Shown here piece by piece: positions 7,952 to 19,245 of a DNA stretch of 64,000 nucleotides. Each line of letters opens with the position of its first letter. Positions within the stretch are counted from its first letter, which is position 1. Under the pieces are notes generated by a model. The model did no database searches. It worked only from the letters and a program-made list of their open reading frames with translations, and had not been told where the DNA came from. Source of the stretch: Cupriavidus sp. YR651 (GTDB lineage Bacteria > Pseudomonadota > Gammaproteobacteria > Burkholderiales > Burkholderiaceae); the NCBI RefSeq assembly GCF_900101625.1, contig NZ_FMYZ01000001.1:186001-250000 (forward strand). Direction: 5' to 3'. The translations under genes and the position numbers were made by a program.

Positions 7952-9592
7952 ATGAACGCCACCGCCTCTTCGCCCCCTTCGTCCCCTGCGTCCCCTGCGT
8001 CCCCTGCACCGCGACCCGCCGCACCCACCGAGCCTGCATGGCTGCCACTCGACGCGACCGGCGCCAACGCAACCCCGCTCCATGATGTGGCGACGATCCG
8101 TCGGATCGAGCAGGCCGGACTGGCGGCATTGCCCCCCTTCACGCTGATGGCCCGCGCCGGCGCGGCTGCCGCCGACTGGGTGGCGCAGCACGTGCCGGCA
8201 GGACGCATCCTCTTCCTGGCCGGACCGGGCAACAATGGCGGCGACGCACTGGTTGCGGCCACGCGGCTGCACCAGGCAGGCCGCAAGGTGGAAGCGTGGC
8301 TGACCGCCGAGCCGGACCGCCTGCCCGCCGATGCGGCACGGGCCTGGCTGGAGGCGCGCACGGCCGGTGTTCCCTTGATGTCCTTGCCGCCGGACGCCAA
8401 CACGACGCTGCCGCCCTGGCCCGCCGCGAGTACGGCAATCGTCGACGGACTGCTTGGCATCGGCCTGAATCGCGCGGCGGACGGCGCCGTCGCCCGCTGG
8501 ATCGACCATCTGAACGCCTCCGGGCTGCCGGTATTCGCGCTCGATATCCCGAGCGGCCTGTTTGCCGATACCGGCGCCGGGCAGCCTGCCGTGCGCGCCC
8601 GGCGCACACTGACCTTCCTGGCCGCCAAGCCCGGCCTGCTGACGCTGGATGGTCGCGACTGCGCGGGCGAGATCGACATCGCGCCGCTCGGCCTGCCCTA
8701 TCCGCCGACGGAAGCGGCCGTGGCCTGCGTCAACCAGCCAGTTGGTTTCCTGCAGGCTTTGCCGGCACGACAGCACGCCGCGAACAAGGGCCACTTCGGG
8801 TCTCTGGCCGTGATCGGCGGCAGTCTTGGCATGACCGGGGCGCCGCTGCTCGGCGCGCGCGCTGGCCTCTATCTCGGCGCGGGCCGCGTCCACGTGGGTT
8901 TCCTCGCCCAGCCCGCGCCCGTGATCGACCCGGTGCACCCGGAACTGATGCTGCATCCGGTGGCGGAGATCGCCTTCGACGCGATGACCGCGGTTGTGGC
9001 CGGCCCTGGCATGGGCACTGGCGCGGCCGCGCGCAAGCAACTGAGCCTGTTGATCGACGCGTGCGCCAATGCGGCCTCGCGGCCGCCGCTGGTGATCGAT
9101 GCCGACGCGCTCAACCTGCTGGCGTCGGACGCCGCGCTGGCGCAGGCGTTGCGCGATAGCGGGCTCGCCCATGTGATGACCCCGCATCCGCTCGAAGCCG
9201 CCCGCCTGATGGGCTGCGCCGTCGCGGAGATCCAGCGCGACCGGCTGGCGGCCGCCGCCGCGCTGGCCACGGCATGGCGGGCCACCATCGTGCTGAAGGG
9301 ATCGGGCACCGTGATCGCCGATGCCGATGGCACGCCAATGGCGATCAACCCGACTGGCAATGCCGCGCTGGCGACGGCTGGCACGGGCGACGTACTGGCT
9401 GGCATGATCGGCGCCTTCCTCGCGCAGGGCATGCCCGTGCCGGCGGCCGCACGCGCGGCGGTGTGGATCCACGGCCGCGCGGCCGACCGGCTCGTCGCAA
9501 GCGGCACCGGCCCGGCCGGGATGACGGCCAGCGAGCTCTGCCTGCCTGCGCGCGAGGTGCTCAACACATTGCTGCGAGGCGCCGCGGCATGA
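7952..9592 (+). CDS. nnrD: Bifunctional NAD(P)H-hydrate epimerase / ADP-dependent NAD(P)HX dehydratase
   Basis: A 546-residue fusion that repairs hydrated NAD(P)H. The N-terminal YjeF_N epimerase domain (about 45-260) contains GPGNNGGDALVAATRL. The C-terminal ribokinase-like dehydratase domain (about 270-540) contains VLKGSGTVIADADGTPM and the NAALATAGTGDVLAGMIG motif that holds the catalytic Asp. About 35 residues at the N-terminus are low-complexity Ser/Pro/Ala, partly encoded by a 9-bp tandem repeat. It starts 7 bases after the DadA stop and overlaps the next gene by four bases, so it is co-transcribed with catabolic genes despite being a housekeeping enzyme. Confidence 0.93.
   Translation: MNATASSPPSSPASPASPAPRPAAPTEPAWLPLDATGANATPLHDVATIRRIEQAGLAALPPFTLMARAGAAAADWVAQHVPAGRILFLAGPGNNGGDALVAATRLHQAGRKVEAWLTAEPDRLPADAARAWLEARTAGVPLMSLPPDANTTLPPWPAASTAIVDGLLGIGLNRAADGAVARWIDHLNASGLPVFALDIPSGLFADTGAGQPAVRARRTLTFLAAKPGLLTLDGRDCAGEIDIAPLGLPYPPTEAAVACVNQPVGFLQALPARQHAANKGHFGSLAVIGGSLGMTGAPLLGARAGLYLGAGRVHVGFLAQPAPVIDPVHPELMLHPVAEIAFDAMTAVVAGPGMGTGAAARKQLSLLIDACANAASRPPLVIDADALNLLASDAALAQALRDSGLAHVMTPHPLEAARLMGCAVAEIQRDRLAAAAALATAWRATIVLKGSGTVIADADGTPMAINPTGNAALATAGTGDVLAGMIGAFLAQGMPVPAAARAAVWIHGRAADRLVASGTGPAGMTASELCLPAREVLNTLLRGAAA
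7981..8007 (+). repeat. Three tandem copies of GTCCCCTGC
   Basis: A perfect 9-bp unit repeated three times in frame, encoding repeated Ser-Pro-Ala in the disordered N-terminal tail of the NAD(P)HX repair enzyme. Such an array can vary in copy number by slippage without breaking the frame. Confidence 0.85.
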
Positions 9593-10545
9593 CTCAGGCC
9601 GCCTCGATCGTTACCACCGAAGATCCGCGCCGCCGCCTGCTGACCGGCATTGCGCTGCTGGTCATAGGCCAATGGATCCTGAGCCTGCTTGACGCCACCG
9701 GCAAGACGCTGACGCAGCAGGGCCTGCCCGTGGTCGCCGTGGCGTGGGTGCGCTACCTCGGCCATGTGGCCGCGATTTTCCTGCTGCTGGGGCCGGCGCG
9801 ATGGCAGCAGCAGTCGCGCCCCGCGCAGCCGCGGCTGCAATGGTTGCGGGGCGGGCTGATGCTGGCATCGACGCTGGTCTTCTTCAGCGTGCTGCGGCTG
9901 ATGCCGCTGGCGCAGGCCACCGCCCTCAACTTCTGCGCGCCGCTGTTCGTGGTGGCGATGTCGCCATGGCTGCTGGGCGAGCGTCCCGGCCCGCACGCGC
10001 GCTGGACCCGCTGGATCGGTGTAGGCATCGGCTTTGCGGGCATGCTTGTGGTGGTACGGCCGGGCGGCGAGCTGAGCCCGCTGGGCGTTGGCCTCGGCCT
10101 GTTGTCCGCGCTGCTGTTCGCGCTGCTGCAGATGCTGACGCGCCGCATCGCCGCCCATGACGCACCGATGACCACGCTGATCCAGAGCGGCGTGACGGGG
10201 GCGGCGCTGACCACGTTGCTCGTGCCCTTCTTCTGGTTCGAAGCCGTGCCGACGCTGCTGCAATGCGCGCTGCTGCTGTCCGCCGGGATCACGGGATCGC
10301 TCGGCCACTATTTTGTGATCCGTGCGTTCCAGTACGCCGACGCCTCCTTCCTGAGTCCTTTCCTGTACTTGCAGATCCTCTCGGCCACCGCCGTCGGTTA
10401 CTTCGCATTCGGACAATTGCCGGACTGGACCACCGCGCTAGGCATCGCCGTGATCTGTGCTGGCGGTGTGTGCGTGGCAGGCGGCGAGCCCGTGCTGCGC
10501 GCCGTCGCCGCCCGGTTGTCCGCACGCGGCCGCCCGCGCACTTGA
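9589..10545 (+). CDS. EamA/DMT superfamily transporter
   Basis: A 318-residue inner-membrane protein with about ten helices arranged as two EamA halves. The first half contains LDATGKTLTQQGLPVVAVAWVRY and the second LLSAGITGSLGHYFVIRAFQYA, a common DMT signature. The ATGA overlap with the preceding gene fixes the start at 9589. DMT members usually export metabolites or amino acids; the cargo is unknown. It closes the run that begins with the amidase. Confidence 0.88.
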   Translation: MTQAASIVTTEDPRRRLLTGIALLVIGQWILSLLDATGKTLTQQGLPVVAVAWVRYLGHVAAIFLLLGPARWQQQSRPAQPRLQWLRGGLMLASTLVFFSVLRLMPLAQATALNFCAPLFVVAMSPWLLGERPGPHARWTRWIGVGIGFAGMLVVVRPGGELSPLGVGLGLLSALLFALLQMLTRRIAAHDAPMTTLIQSGVTGAALTTLLVPFFWFEAVPTLLQCALLLSAGITGSLGHYFVIRAFQYADASFLSPFLYLQILSATAVGYFAFGQLPDWTTALGIAVICAGGVCVAGGEPVLRAVAARLSARGRPRT

Positions 10546-10678
10546 GCTGTCACGTCGGACAACGACCGATAGGGCTGGCGATCCGCGCCTGCTAAGGTGG
10601 TATGTGGTTGCCCGCCGGCGATCAGAAATGCTTACAAAAGCTGTGCGACTTCGCGCATTTGTCATCACACGCCGGCGG

Positions 10679-10684
10679 TATACT
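10679..10684 (+). promoter_or_regulatory. Candidate -10 element of the pgi promoter
   Basis: TATACT lies about 50 bases before the pgi start in a 188-base gap. The best -35 is TTGTCA at 10659-10664, but the spacer would be only 14 bases; CATTTG at 17 bases is poorer. The -10 is convincing, the full promoter less so. Confidence 0.4.
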
Positions 10685-10733
10685 TGCCTTGGCCCGTTTG
10701 ACGGGCCTTCGCCCCTGAACTACAGAAGACCGC

Positions 10734-12362
10734 ATGCCGACTGACCTCCACGCCTGGGACGCCCTCCGCCAACACCTCGATGCCATTCGCGATACGCCGA
10801 TGCGCGAGTGGTTTGCCGACGCCGATGCCGGGCGACGGGTCGAGGACTTCTCGCTGGAAGCCGCCGGCCTGTACCTGGACTACTCCAAGAACCGCATCAC
10901 GTCCGAGACCTTCGCGCTGCTCATGAAGCTCGCCGAGGAAGCCGGCGTGAGCCAGCGCCGCGACGCCATGTTCGCGGGCGAGCATATCAACGCCACCGAG
11001 GACCGGGCCGCCCTGCATGTGGCCCTGCGCGCGCTGCCTGATGCGCCGTTCAAGGTTGATGGCACGTCGGTCATGCCAGGCATCCACGACGTGCTGCGCC
11101 GGATGCAGGATTTTTGCGAACGCGTGCGCAGCGGCGCATGGACCGGATCGACCGGTCACGCCATCACCGACATCGTCAATATCGGCATCGGCGGTTCGGA
11201 CCTCGGCCCGCGCATGGTCTGCCGCGCGCTGGCGCATCTGGCCGATCCCGCAGGCCCACGCATGCATTTCGTTTCCAACGTGGACGGCACCGAGCTGGCC
11301 GAAACGCTGGTGCGCCTGGACCCGGCCCGCACGCTGGTGATCGTCTGCTCCAAGACGTTCACCACGCTCGAGACGATGGCCAACGCCTGCAGCGCGCGGG
11401 ACTGGTTCCTGCGCAACGGCGTCGCCACGAGCCAGCTCGCACGGCATTTCGTGGCGGTATCGACCAATCGCGAAGCCGTGACTGACTTCGGCATCGATCC
11501 CGCCAATATGTTCGAATTCTGGGACTGGATCGGTGGCCGCTTCTCGCTGTGGTCGTCAGTGGGCCTGTCGATCGCGCTCGCCGTGGGGTTCGATGCGTTC
11601 GAGGACTTGCTGCTTGGCGCCCGTGCCATGGACGAGCACTTCCGCACCGCCCCGCTGGCGCGCAACATGCCGGTGGTCATGGGCATGCTCGGCATCTGGT
11701 ACCGCAACTTCCACGGCATGCCGACGAGCTGCATGGCGCCGTATTCAACGTCGCTCGAGCTGTTTCCCGCCTTCCTGCAGCAACTGGAAATGGAGAGCAA
11801 CGGCAAGTCCGTGCAACTCGACGGCAAGGCTGTGCGCGCGCACACGTCGCCGGTGGTCTGGGGCACGGCCGGCACCAATGGACAACACGCCTACTTCCAG
11901 ATGATTCACCAGGGCTCGCAGATCGTGCCGGTGGATTTCGTCGCGCCACTGGTGCCGCCGCGCGAACTGCCCGGCCACCACGCCAAGCTGCTGGCCAACT
12001 GTTTTGCGCAGGGCGAGGCGCTGATGCGCGGCCGCAGCGTGGAAGAGCTCCGCGCCGCCGGCATCACGGATGAGGCGCGCATCCCGCACATGGTGTTCGA
12101 CGGCAACCGGCCGAGCAACACCCTGCTGATGGAAGACCTGACGCCCCACGTACTCGGCGCGCTGATCGCGCTGTACGAGCACCGCACGTTCGTGCAAGGC
12201 GTGGTCTGGAATATCAATTCGTTCGATCAATGGGGTGTGGAGCTGGGCAAGATCCTGGCGCGCCCGATCGAGGCCGAACTCAATGGCAGCGCGACGGCTA
12301 CCCACGACGCATCGACCCGCTCGCTGATCGCCCGCGCGCGGCGCGTGCTGTCGCGCGCCTGA
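10734..12362 (+). CDS. pgi: Glucose-6-phosphate isomerase
   Basis: A 542-residue cytoplasmic enzyme interconverting glucose 6-phosphate and fructose 6-phosphate. The PGI signature [18 protein letters not shown] and the second signature around [10 protein letters not shown], which carries the catalytic Lys, are intact, as is the [11 protein letters not shown] phosphate loop. Length is normal for the proteobacterial form. It converges on the ABC ATPase gene with a gap of six bases. Confidence 0.96.
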   Translation: MPTDLHAWDALRQHLDAIRDTPMREWFADADAGRRVEDFSLEAAGLYLDYSKNRITSETFALLMKLAEEAGVSQRRDAMFAGEHINATEDRAALHVALRALPDAPFKVDGTSVMPGIHDVLRRMQDFCERVRSGAWTGSTGHAITDIVNIGIGGSDLGPRMVCRALAHLADPAGPRMHFVSNVDGTELAETLVRLDPARTLVIVCSKTFTTLETMANACSARDWFLRNGVATSQLARHFVAVSTNREAVTDFGIDPANMFEFWDWIGGRFSLWSSVGLSIALAVGFDAFEDLLLGARAMDEHFRTAPLARNMPVVMGMLGIWYRNFHGMPTSCMAPYSTSLELFPAFLQQLEMESNGKSVQLDGKAVRAHTSPVVWGTAGTNGQHAYFQMIHQGSQIVPVDFVAPLVPPRELPGHHAKLLANCFAQGEALMRGRSVEELRAAGITDEARIPHMVFDGNRPSNTLLMEDLTPHVLGALIALYEHRTFVQGVVWNINSFDQWGVELGKILARPIEAELNGSATATHDASTRSLIARARRVLSRA

Positions 12363-12368
12363 GCTGCT

Positions 12369-13065
<697 letters not shown>

Positions 13066-13067
<2 letters not shown>

Positions 13068-13782
13068 GAGCAAGTGGATTGGATACGGTTGGCGCCACAA
13101 GGCGCTGGTGGCGTGCGGTGCGATACTGGCCACGGTGGCGCTGACGGCGGCCCTGGCCCCGGACGTGATGGCACAGGGATCGGCGCAGGCAGCCAACAGG
13201 CCTGCAGTGGCCACCACGCCGGCGGTACTGGTGCTCGGCGACAGCCTGTCCGCCGAATACGGCATCGCCCGCGGCACGGGTTGGGTCAGCCTGCTGCAGG
13301 ATCGCCTGCGCACGGAGCGGTTCGATTATAGCGTCGTCAATGCCAGCATCAGCGGCGAGACCACCATCGGCGGCAAGACGCGCCTGCCCGACCTGCTGAA
13401 GCGCCACAAGCCCGCCATCGTGGTCGTGGAACTCGGCGCCAATGATGGCTTGCGCGGCCTGCCGCTCCCGTCGATCGAATCGAACTTGCGCAGCATTCTC
13501 AACGATGCCCAGAAGGCCGGCGCCGGCGTGCTGCTGGTTGGCATGCGAATCCCTCCCAATTTCGGGCAGGACTACACCGAACGCTTCTTTGCGCTGTATC
13601 CCAAGCTGGCCACGGAATATCGCGCTGGCCTGGTGCCATTCTTCCTCGACAAGGTCATCACGCGGCCCGACTGGTTTCAGGACGATCGGATCCATCCGAC
13701 GTCGGCCGCCCAGCTCACGCTGCTCGACAATGTCTGGCCGCAACTGAAACCGTTGCTGAAGACCCACCCGAAGCCACGCTGA
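13066..13782 (+). CDS. tesA: Arylesterase / acyl-CoA thioesterase I, GDSL family
   Basis: A 238-residue SGNH hydrolase with a signal peptide ending near Ala36, so periplasmic. Block I VLVLGDSLSAEYG supplies the nucleophile Ser60, block III is the GANDG motif, and block V DRIHPT supplies the Asp-His pair. It matches TesA/lysophospholipase L1 in length and motifs. GGAAGAAG precedes the ATG. The divergent neighbour starts on the complementary bases, so each gene's translation signals lie inside the other's coding sequence. Confidence 0.9.
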
Positions 13783-13895
13783 GCATGCGCCGCGGGCGCA
13801 GCCGCATCGCGCACGGATATAGCAACGGGTATCGCTAGTACAGCGCTATTGCGACGCAAACACCGTGCAAATGCGGTTGCAGACGCGGTGCAAAC

Positions 13896-13933
13896 AAAAA
13901 GCCCCTGCGGTCATAGACCTGCAGGGGCTTTTT
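13896..13933. terminator. Bidirectional intrinsic terminator between tesA and ppiD
   Basis: A perfect 13-bp inverted repeat (AAAAAGCCCCTGC / GCAGGGGCTTTTT) with a 12-base loop. Both ends carry a T-run in their own direction, so it can end both the tesA transcript and the convergent ppiD transcript. Confidence 0.9.
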
Positions 13934-13983
13934 GCTGGCTGGCGCCATTCCGGCTGACATCAGGCCGGCTTGATTTCCATCGC

Positions 13984-15930
13984 TTACTTCGCGGCGGCCT
14001 CGCTGGCCGGGGCGGCATCGGCCGCCACCGCCGGACGCAGGATCTTGACCTTGGCCCGCGCCTTCAGCGCTTCGTAGTAGGCGCCGAGTTCGGTTTGTCC
14101 CGCGAGCTGGCTCAGCTGCTGGGACTCGGCCTGGCGCTGGCCGGCGTTCGCTTGCGGCGGCGTGCTGACCTTCGCGATGCGATAGATCCCGTAACCCTCG
14201 GCACCCAGGTCCACGCCCACCACCGACGGCAGCTTGGTCGAATCGGCACGCATGATCGCTTCCACGGCCTTCGGCGAAACACCGTCCGCCTTGGTGCGCG
14301 ACACGACGATGGTCGGGCCGAAACCCTCCGCACTGCCGCTCTTCTTCAGCGCCTCCAGGCGCGCCTCGCCATCCTTGCGGGCCAGCTCGGCCGCCTGCTG
14401 GGCAACATAGGCCTGACGCACCTGCGCTTCCACATCCTCGAACTTGCGGGGCGTGGCCGGGCGATAGTCCGCGATGCGGGCCGCGACCAACGTGGTCGGA
14501 CCGACCTGGACGGCCTCGGTATTGCGCTTGTTCTTGATGGCGTCGTCGCTGAACAGTGCCTTGAGCAACTTCTCGTTATTCAGCGGGTTCTCGGCGCCCA
14601 GGGCCGGATTCGGCTGGCGGGTCACGTTGTCCGCGGTCTGGATCGTCAGCTTGAACTTGTCGGCGGCCGCCTTGAGGCTGTCGGACTGTTCGTAGACGGT
14701 GTTGCCGAAGGCATCGGCCAGTTCCGCGTACTTCTTGCCGGCCAGCTGCTTCTTGAGTTCGGCTTCCAGTTCCGGGCGCACGGCATCGAGCGACTGCGTT
14801 TCCGCCGGCTTGAGGCCCGTCAGCTTGATGATGTGGTAGCCGTAGTCGGTTTCCACCACGTCGCTGATCTGGCCGTCCTTGAGCGCATACATCGCGTCCT
14901 CGAACGGCTTGACCAGTGCTCCGCGCCCCATGAAGCCAAGGTCACCGCCCTTGTCAGCCGAACCCGGGTCTTGCGAATTCTTCTTGGCCACATCGGCGAA
15001 CGTCTCCGGATGCTTGCGCAGGTCCGCCAGCAGCTTCTCGGCCTTTTCCTTCGCCGCCTTGCGATCGGCGTCCTTGCCATCCTTCGGGGCGGCAATGAGG
15101 ATGTGGCTGGCACGACGTTGCTCTTCGGTACGGAAGCGCGCGATGTTGCTGTCGTAGAAGGACTTCAGCTCTTCCGGCGTCACGGTCTGGCTGGCGGCCA
15201 GCGCATCGCCCGACAGCACCAGATACTCGACCTTGGCCTGCTCGGGCGTGGTGTACGTCGAGAGGTGCGCATCGTAGTAGGCCTTCAGCGCGGCGGGCTC
15301 GACCTTGACCTTCGACGTGAAGTCGGCGGGCTTGATCACCAGTGCCTGCACATCGCGCTGCTGGTCGCGGATGGCGATCAGGCGGTCAAGCAGGGACTTG
15401 GGCATGAATGCCGTCGTGCCAATGGCGCCACCCAACTGCTGCGTGGCCAGTTCAAAGCGCAGCCGCGCATCGAACTGCTCGGGCGTCATGCCTTGTGATG
15501 CCAGCAACTGGATGTAGGCCTTTTCGTCGAGCTTGCCATCGGCGGTTTTCAGCTGGGCAATCGCCGGGATGTTCTGAATGGCCGCTGCGACCTGCGCGTC
15601 GGAGACCGTCAGGTGCTTCTCCGTGGTGGCGTTGGAAACCACGCGCTGCAGGATCAGTTGATCCAGCACGGCCTGGCGTGCCGCACCGCCCTCGAACATG
15701 CGCGGATCGTAGTTGTTACCCAGCATCTGGCGCATGCGCTCGCTCTGGTCCCGCACCACGTTGTCGACTTCCTGCACGGAGATCGCGCGACCGTCCACTT
15801 TGGCCGCGTCGTGCGAGCTGTCCATGAAGCGCGAGTAGCTCTCGACACCGAAGAACACGAACGACGGGAAGACAAGCACCAGCAGCAGCAGAAGCATCAG
15901 GCGCCGGTTGTTGCGTACGAAATCAAGCAT
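13984..15930 (-). CDS. ppiD: Periplasmic folding chaperone / peptidyl-prolyl isomerase PpiD
   Basis: A 648-residue inner-membrane-anchored periplasmic chaperone acting near the Sec translocon. An N-terminal anchor (about residues 11-30, [18 protein letters not shown]) is followed by a SurA-like N domain and one parvulin domain at about 265-365 ([14 protein letters not shown] to DYGYHIIKL). A C-terminal SurA_N-like region and a charged Ala-rich tail follow. The gene lies downstream of the tRNA pair in the conserved lon-tRNA-ppiD order. Confidence 0.93.
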   Translation of the reverse strand: MLDFVRNNRRLMLLLLLVLVFPSFVFFGVESYSRFMDSSHDAAKVDGRAISVQEVDNVVRDQSERMRQMLGNNYDPRMFEGGAARQAVLDQLILQRVVSNATTEKHLTVSDAQVAAAIQNIPAIAQLKTADGKLDEKAYIQLLASQGMTPEQFDARLRFELATQQLGGAIGTTAFMPKSLLDRLIAIRDQQRDVQALVIKPADFTSKVKVEPAALKAYYDAHLSTYTTPEQAKVEYLVLSGDALAASQTVTPEELKSFYDSNIARFRTEEQRRASHILIAAPKDGKDADRKAAKEKAEKLLADLRKHPETFADVAKKNSQDPGSADKGGDLGFMGRGALVKPFEDAMYALKDGQISDVVETDYGYHIIKLTGLKPAETQSLDAVRPELEAELKKQLAGKKYAELADAFGNTVYEQSDSLKAAADKFKLTIQTADNVTRQPNPALGAENPLNNEKLLKALFSDDAIKNKRNTEAVQVGPTTLVAARIADYRPATPRKFEDVEAQVRQAYVAQQAAELARKDGEARLEALKKSGSAEGFGPTIVVSRTKADGVSPKAVEAIMRADSTKLPSVVGVDLGAEGYGIYRIAKVSTPPQANAGQRQAESQQLSQLAGQTELGAYYEALKARAKVKILRPAVAADAAPASEAAAK

Positions 15931-16079
15931 GCTGATTCGGGTAAGGGGTTGGCACGAAGGACAAACTTCGCGATTCTAGCAGGAGCCGGCCGCTACACCG
16001 CGATTTGCTGACGCGCGGACGTCACGTTGCGGGCGGAGAACAAAAACCACGGGAATGCGAAGACGGCAGGCGCGAAAAC

Positions 16080-16107
16080 AAAAATGCCCGCTGACGCGGG
16101 CATTTTT
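16080..16107 (-). terminator. Terminator of the tRNA(Val)-tRNA(Asp) transcript
   Basis: AAAAATGCCCGC and GCGGGCATTTTT form a 12-pair stem with a TGAC loop, about 7 bases after the CCA end of tRNA(Asp). The A-run on the plus strand is a T-run in the direction of tRNA transcription. It separates the tRNAs from ppiD. Confidence 0.88.
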
Positions 16108-16113
16108 TGTATC

Positions 16114-16190
16114 TGGCGGAGTGGACGGGACTCGAACCCGCGACCCCCGGCGTGACAGGCCGGTATTCTAACCGACTGAACTACCACTCC
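16114..16190 (-). tRNA. tRNA-Asp (anticodon GTC)
   Basis: 77 bases including an encoded CCA. The acceptor stem GGAGTGG/CCACTCC, the T-loop GGTTCGAGTCC and the anticodon loop CTGTCAC all fold normally. The anticodon GUC decodes Asp. Confidence 0.97.
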
Positions 16191-16239
16191 TGTGTCGGTA
16201 CCTGCCGGGAAAAACATTGCCTGGAGCGCGATGGTGAAG

Positions 16240-16315
16240 TGGTGGGTGCTGAGGGGCTCGAACCCCCGACCTACGCCTTGTAAGGGCGCCGCTCTACCAA
16301 CTGAGCTAAGCACCC
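16240..16315 (-). tRNA. tRNA-Val (anticodon TAC)
   Basis: 76 bases including an encoded CCA. The acceptor stem is GGGTGCT/AGCACCC, the anticodon loop CTTACAA and the T-arm GGGGGTTCGAGCCCC. The anticodon UAC decodes Val. It lies 49 bases upstream of tRNA(Asp) and is probably processed from the same transcript. Confidence 0.97.
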
Positions 16316-16410
16316 ACTAGACCATCGCAGGCATCGCCTGCAGGATTTAACTCGCTTCGCACGACTCGGCAGTTACTGCTGTTTGCCGCTGTTTGCGTTG
16401 CGAGGCCGCG

Positions 16411-16440
16411 ATTGTAATACGAGACTTTTCGGTTTGCCAA
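16411..16440 (-). promoter_or_regulatory. Sigma-70 promoter of the tRNA pair
   Basis: On the minus strand TTGGCA (16435-16440) and TACAAT (16411-16416) are 18 bases apart, about 95 bases before tRNA(Val). The match is good and the position is right. A short GCAGGC/GCCTGC hairpin (16327-16341) lies in the leader. Confidence 0.6.
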
Positions 16441-16528
16441 GCGTTGATTGCAACAATCTTGCTGTCTCCGCGCAGGTCCCGTGCGGGATCCGCGCGGGTG
16501 CTTCGCAATGGCCTTTCCGGTCGGCCAC

Positions 16529-16565
16529 AAAAACAAAAACGCCGCGGGTGTGACCCCGCGGCGTT
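16529..16565 (-). terminator. Terminator of lon
   Basis: AACGCCGCGGG (16538-16548) and CCCGCGGCGTT (16555-16565) form an 11-pair stem about 20 bases after the lon stop. An A-rich plus-strand run below it is the T-run on the transcript. Confidence 0.88.
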
Positions 16566-16585
16566 CTGGTCATCGCAAGCGACGA

Positions 16586-19000
16586 TCAGTGATGAATCAT
16601 CTCGACCTTGGCCGTGGCCTTGTCCGCCACCTCGGCGGGCTTGGCCTCTTCCTCGGCCAGCGGCTCGGGCTTGCGCTCGAGTGCCAGCTCCAGCACCTTG
16701 TCGATCCAGCGGACCGGCACGATCTCGATGGCATTCTTCACGTTGTCAGGAATCTCGGCGAGATCCTTGACGTTCTCCTCGGGGATCAGCACCAGCTTGA
16801 TGCCGCCACGATGGGCCGCCAGCAGCTTCTCCTTGAGGCCACCGATCGGCAGCACTTCACCACGCAGCGTGATCTCGCCGGTCATGGCGACGTCCGCCCG
16901 CACCGGGATGCCGGTCAGCACCGACACCAGCGCCGTCGTCATCGCACCACCCGCGGACGGACCGTCCTTGGGCGTTGCGCCTTCGGGCACGTGGATGTGG
17001 ATGTCGCGCTTCTCGAACATCTCATCCGCAATACCCAGGCGACGCGCCCGCGAGCGCACCACCGATCGCGCTGCCTCGACCGATTCCTTCATCACGTCGC
17101 CCAGCGAACCGGTGCGGGTAATGTTGCCCTTGCCGGGCATGATCGCGGCTTCGATCGTCAGCAGGTCGCCGCCAACTTCGGTCCACGCCAGACCGGTCAC
17201 CTGACCCACCTGGTTTTCCTTGCCGGCCAGACCGAAGTCGTACTTGCGTACGCCCAAGAACTTGTCCAGGTTTTCCGAATCGACCTTCACCGCGCCAGAC
17301 TCCTTCTTCAGGAGCAGCAGCTTGACCACCTTGCGGGCAATCTTGGACACCTCGCGTTCCAGCGACCGCACGCCAGCTTCACGCGTGTAGTAGCGGATGA
17401 TGTCGCGGATTGCAGCCTCGCTGACGTCGATTTCACCGACCTTGAGGCCGTTGTTCTTGATCTGCTTCGGCAACAGGTAGCGCGTGGCGATGTTGACCTT
17501 TTCTTCCTCGGTGTAGCCCGACAGGCGGATCACTTCCATCCGGTCCAGCAGCGGCGGCGGAATGTTCAGCGAGTTAGACGTCGCCACGAACATCACGTCC
17601 GACAGGTCGAAGTCCACTTCGATGTAGTGGTCCTGGAACGTGTGGTTCTGTTCCGGGTCCAGCACCTCGAGCAGTGCCGACGACGGGTCGCCACGGAAAT
17701 CCATGCCCATCTTGTCGATTTCATCGAGCAGGAAGAGCGGATTGCGCACGCCGACCTTGGACAGGCTCTGCAGGATCTTGCCCGGCATGGAGCCAATGTA
17801 GGTCCTGCGGTGGCCGCGGATCTCGGCCTCGTCCCGTACGCCGCCCAGTGCCATGCGCACGAACTTGCGGTTCGTGGCGCGCGCCACCGACTGGCCGAGA
17901 GAGGTCTTGCCCACGCCGGGAGGCCCCACCAGGCACAGGATCGGCGCCTTCACCTTGTCCACGCGCTGTTGCACCGCGAGGTACTCGAGAATGCGTTCCT
18001 TGACCTTTTCCAGGCCGTAGTGGTCTTCGTCCAGCACGCGCTCGGCATTGGCCAGGTCGTTGTTGACCTTGCTCTTCTTGCGCCACGGCAGGTTGACCAG
18101 CGTGTCGATGTAGTTACGCACGACGGTCGCTTCGGCCGACATCGGGGACATCAGCTTGAGCTTCTTGAACTCGGCGTCAGCCTTTTTCTTGGCTTCCTTG
18201 GGCATGCGCGCAGCCTTGATGCGCTTGTCCAGTTCCTCGAGGTCGGCACCTTCCTCGCCCTCGCCCAGTTCCTTCTGGATGGCCTTGACCTGCTCGTTCA
18301 GGTAGTACTCGCGCTGGCTCTTCTCCATCTGGCGCTTGACGCGGCCACGGATGCGCTTTTCCACCTGCAGGATGTCGATCTCGCCTTCCAGCTGCGACAG
18401 CAGGCTCTCCAGGCGCTCGGTCACATTGACCATCTCCAGGATCTTCTGCTTCTGCTCGAGCTTGATGGGCAGGTGCGCGGCGATGGTATCGGCCAGGCGA
18501 CCAGCCTCGTCGATGCCCGACAGCGAAGTCAGGATCTCGGGCGGGATCTTCTTGTTCAGCTTCACATACTGGTCGAACTGCGACACGATGGCGCGACGCA
18601 GGGCCTCGGTTTCGGCAGATTCGGCCGCTGCGGGCGGCACAGGCACGGCTTCACACATGAAGTGCGAATCGTCCTCGCTGACCTCGGTGATATTTGCGCG
18701 CTGGGTGCCTTCCACGAGCACCTTCACGGTGCCGTCGGGCAACTTCAGCATTTGCAGGATATTGGCGATGCAGCCGACCTCGTACAGGTCGTCAGCAGTC
18801 GGCTCGTCCTTGGCAGCCGTCTTCTGAGCCACGAGCATGATGCTCTTGCCCGACTCCATCGCAGTCTCAAGCGCCTTGATGGACTTCGGGCGACCCACGA
18901 ACAGCGGGATCACCATGTGCGGAAACACCACCACGTCGCGCAGCGGCAACAGTGGGAGGCGAATCGGCTCAGCCGGGAGGAGTTGTGTTCCGGACATCAT
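16586..19000 (-). CDS. lon: ATP-dependent Lon protease
   Basis: An 804-residue AAA+ protease for misfolded and regulatory proteins. The N-terminal LAN domain starts at [15 protein letters not shown], a coiled-coil linker contains [24 protein letters not shown] sequence, Walker A is GPPGVGKTS, and the C-terminal Ser-Lys protease has the nucleophile in DGPSAGGAM. Length is typical. The start is MM at 19000/18997. It lies downstream of clpX but has its own terminator and probably a heat-shock promoter. Confidence 0.97.
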   Translation of the reverse strand: MMSGTQLLPAEPIRLPLLPLRDVVVFPHMVIPLFVGRPKSIKALETAMESGKSIMLVAQKTAAKDEPTADDLYEVGCIANILQMLKLPDGTVKVLVEGTQRANITEVSEDDSHFMCEAVPVPPAAAESAETEALRRAIVSQFDQYVKLNKKIPPEILTSLSGIDEAGRLADTIAAHLPIKLEQKQKILEMVNVTERLESLLSQLEGEIDILQVEKRIRGRVKRQMEKSQREYYLNEQVKAIQKELGEGEEGADLEELDKRIKAARMPKEAKKKADAEFKKLKLMSPMSAEATVVRNYIDTLVNLPWRKKSKVNNDLANAERVLDEDHYGLEKVKERILEYLAVQQRVDKVKAPILCLVGPPGVGKTSLGQSVARATNRKFVRMALGGVRDEAEIRGHRRTYIGSMPGKILQSLSKVGVRNPLFLLDEIDKMGMDFRGDPSSALLEVLDPEQNHTFQDHYIEVDFDLSDVMFVATSNSLNIPPPLLDRMEVIRLSGYTEEEKVNIATRYLLPKQIKNNGLKVGEIDVSEAAIRDIIRYYTREAGVRSLEREVSKIARKVVKLLLLKKESGAVKVDSENLDKFLGVRKYDFGLAGKENQVGQVTGLAWTEVGGDLLTIEAAIMPGKGNITRTGSLGDVMKESVEAARSVVRSRARRLGIADEMFEKRDIHIHVPEGATPKDGPSAGGAMTTALVSVLTGIPVRADVAMTGEITLRGEVLPIGGLKEKLLAAHRGGIKLVLIPEENVKDLAEIPDNVKNAIEIVPVRWIDKVLELALERKPEPLAEEEAKPAEVADKATAKVEMIHH

Positions 19001-19025
19001 TTTCCCCAGTCAGTCATTTAAGGCG

Positions 19026-19054
19026 TAAATAGGGTCACGCGAATCGATTGCAAG
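19026..19054 (-). promoter_or_regulatory. Sigma-32-like heat-shock promoter of lon
   Basis: On the minus strand CTTGCAA (19048-19054) and CCCTATTTA (19026-19034) are 13 bases apart, close to the RpoH consensus CTTGAAA/CCCCAT. It is 25-55 bases before the lon start. lon is a heat-shock gene in proteobacteria, so the match is biologically reasonable. Confidence 0.5.
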
Positions 19055-19162
19055 ATACCTGCCACTGATTCTTCATGCAGAAGAACATGCTGCAAACTGC
19101 ACTTGCGCCCCTCTCTGAAACAGCATACCCGCGTTTCCTCCCGTTCGTCGGTCGAATTGAAG

Positions 19163-19193
19163 AAAAAAAGCCGTTCGCTTTCACGCGAACGGC
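19163..19193 (-). terminator. Terminator of clpX
   Basis: GCCGTTCGC (19170-19178) pairs with GCGAACGGC (19185-19193) around a six-base loop. Seven A on the plus strand (19163-19169) form the T-run of the clpX transcript. Confidence 0.9.
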
Positions 19194-19245
19194 CGCTTGC
19201 CATTTTAGTCAGTGTGGTATGCACCACGCGGAGCAGGCGCGTTCG

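Noticed and set aside
16448..19021. 857-codon plus-strand frame opposite lon
   Set aside because: Composition is typical of an antisense shadow and lon on the other strand is unmistakable.
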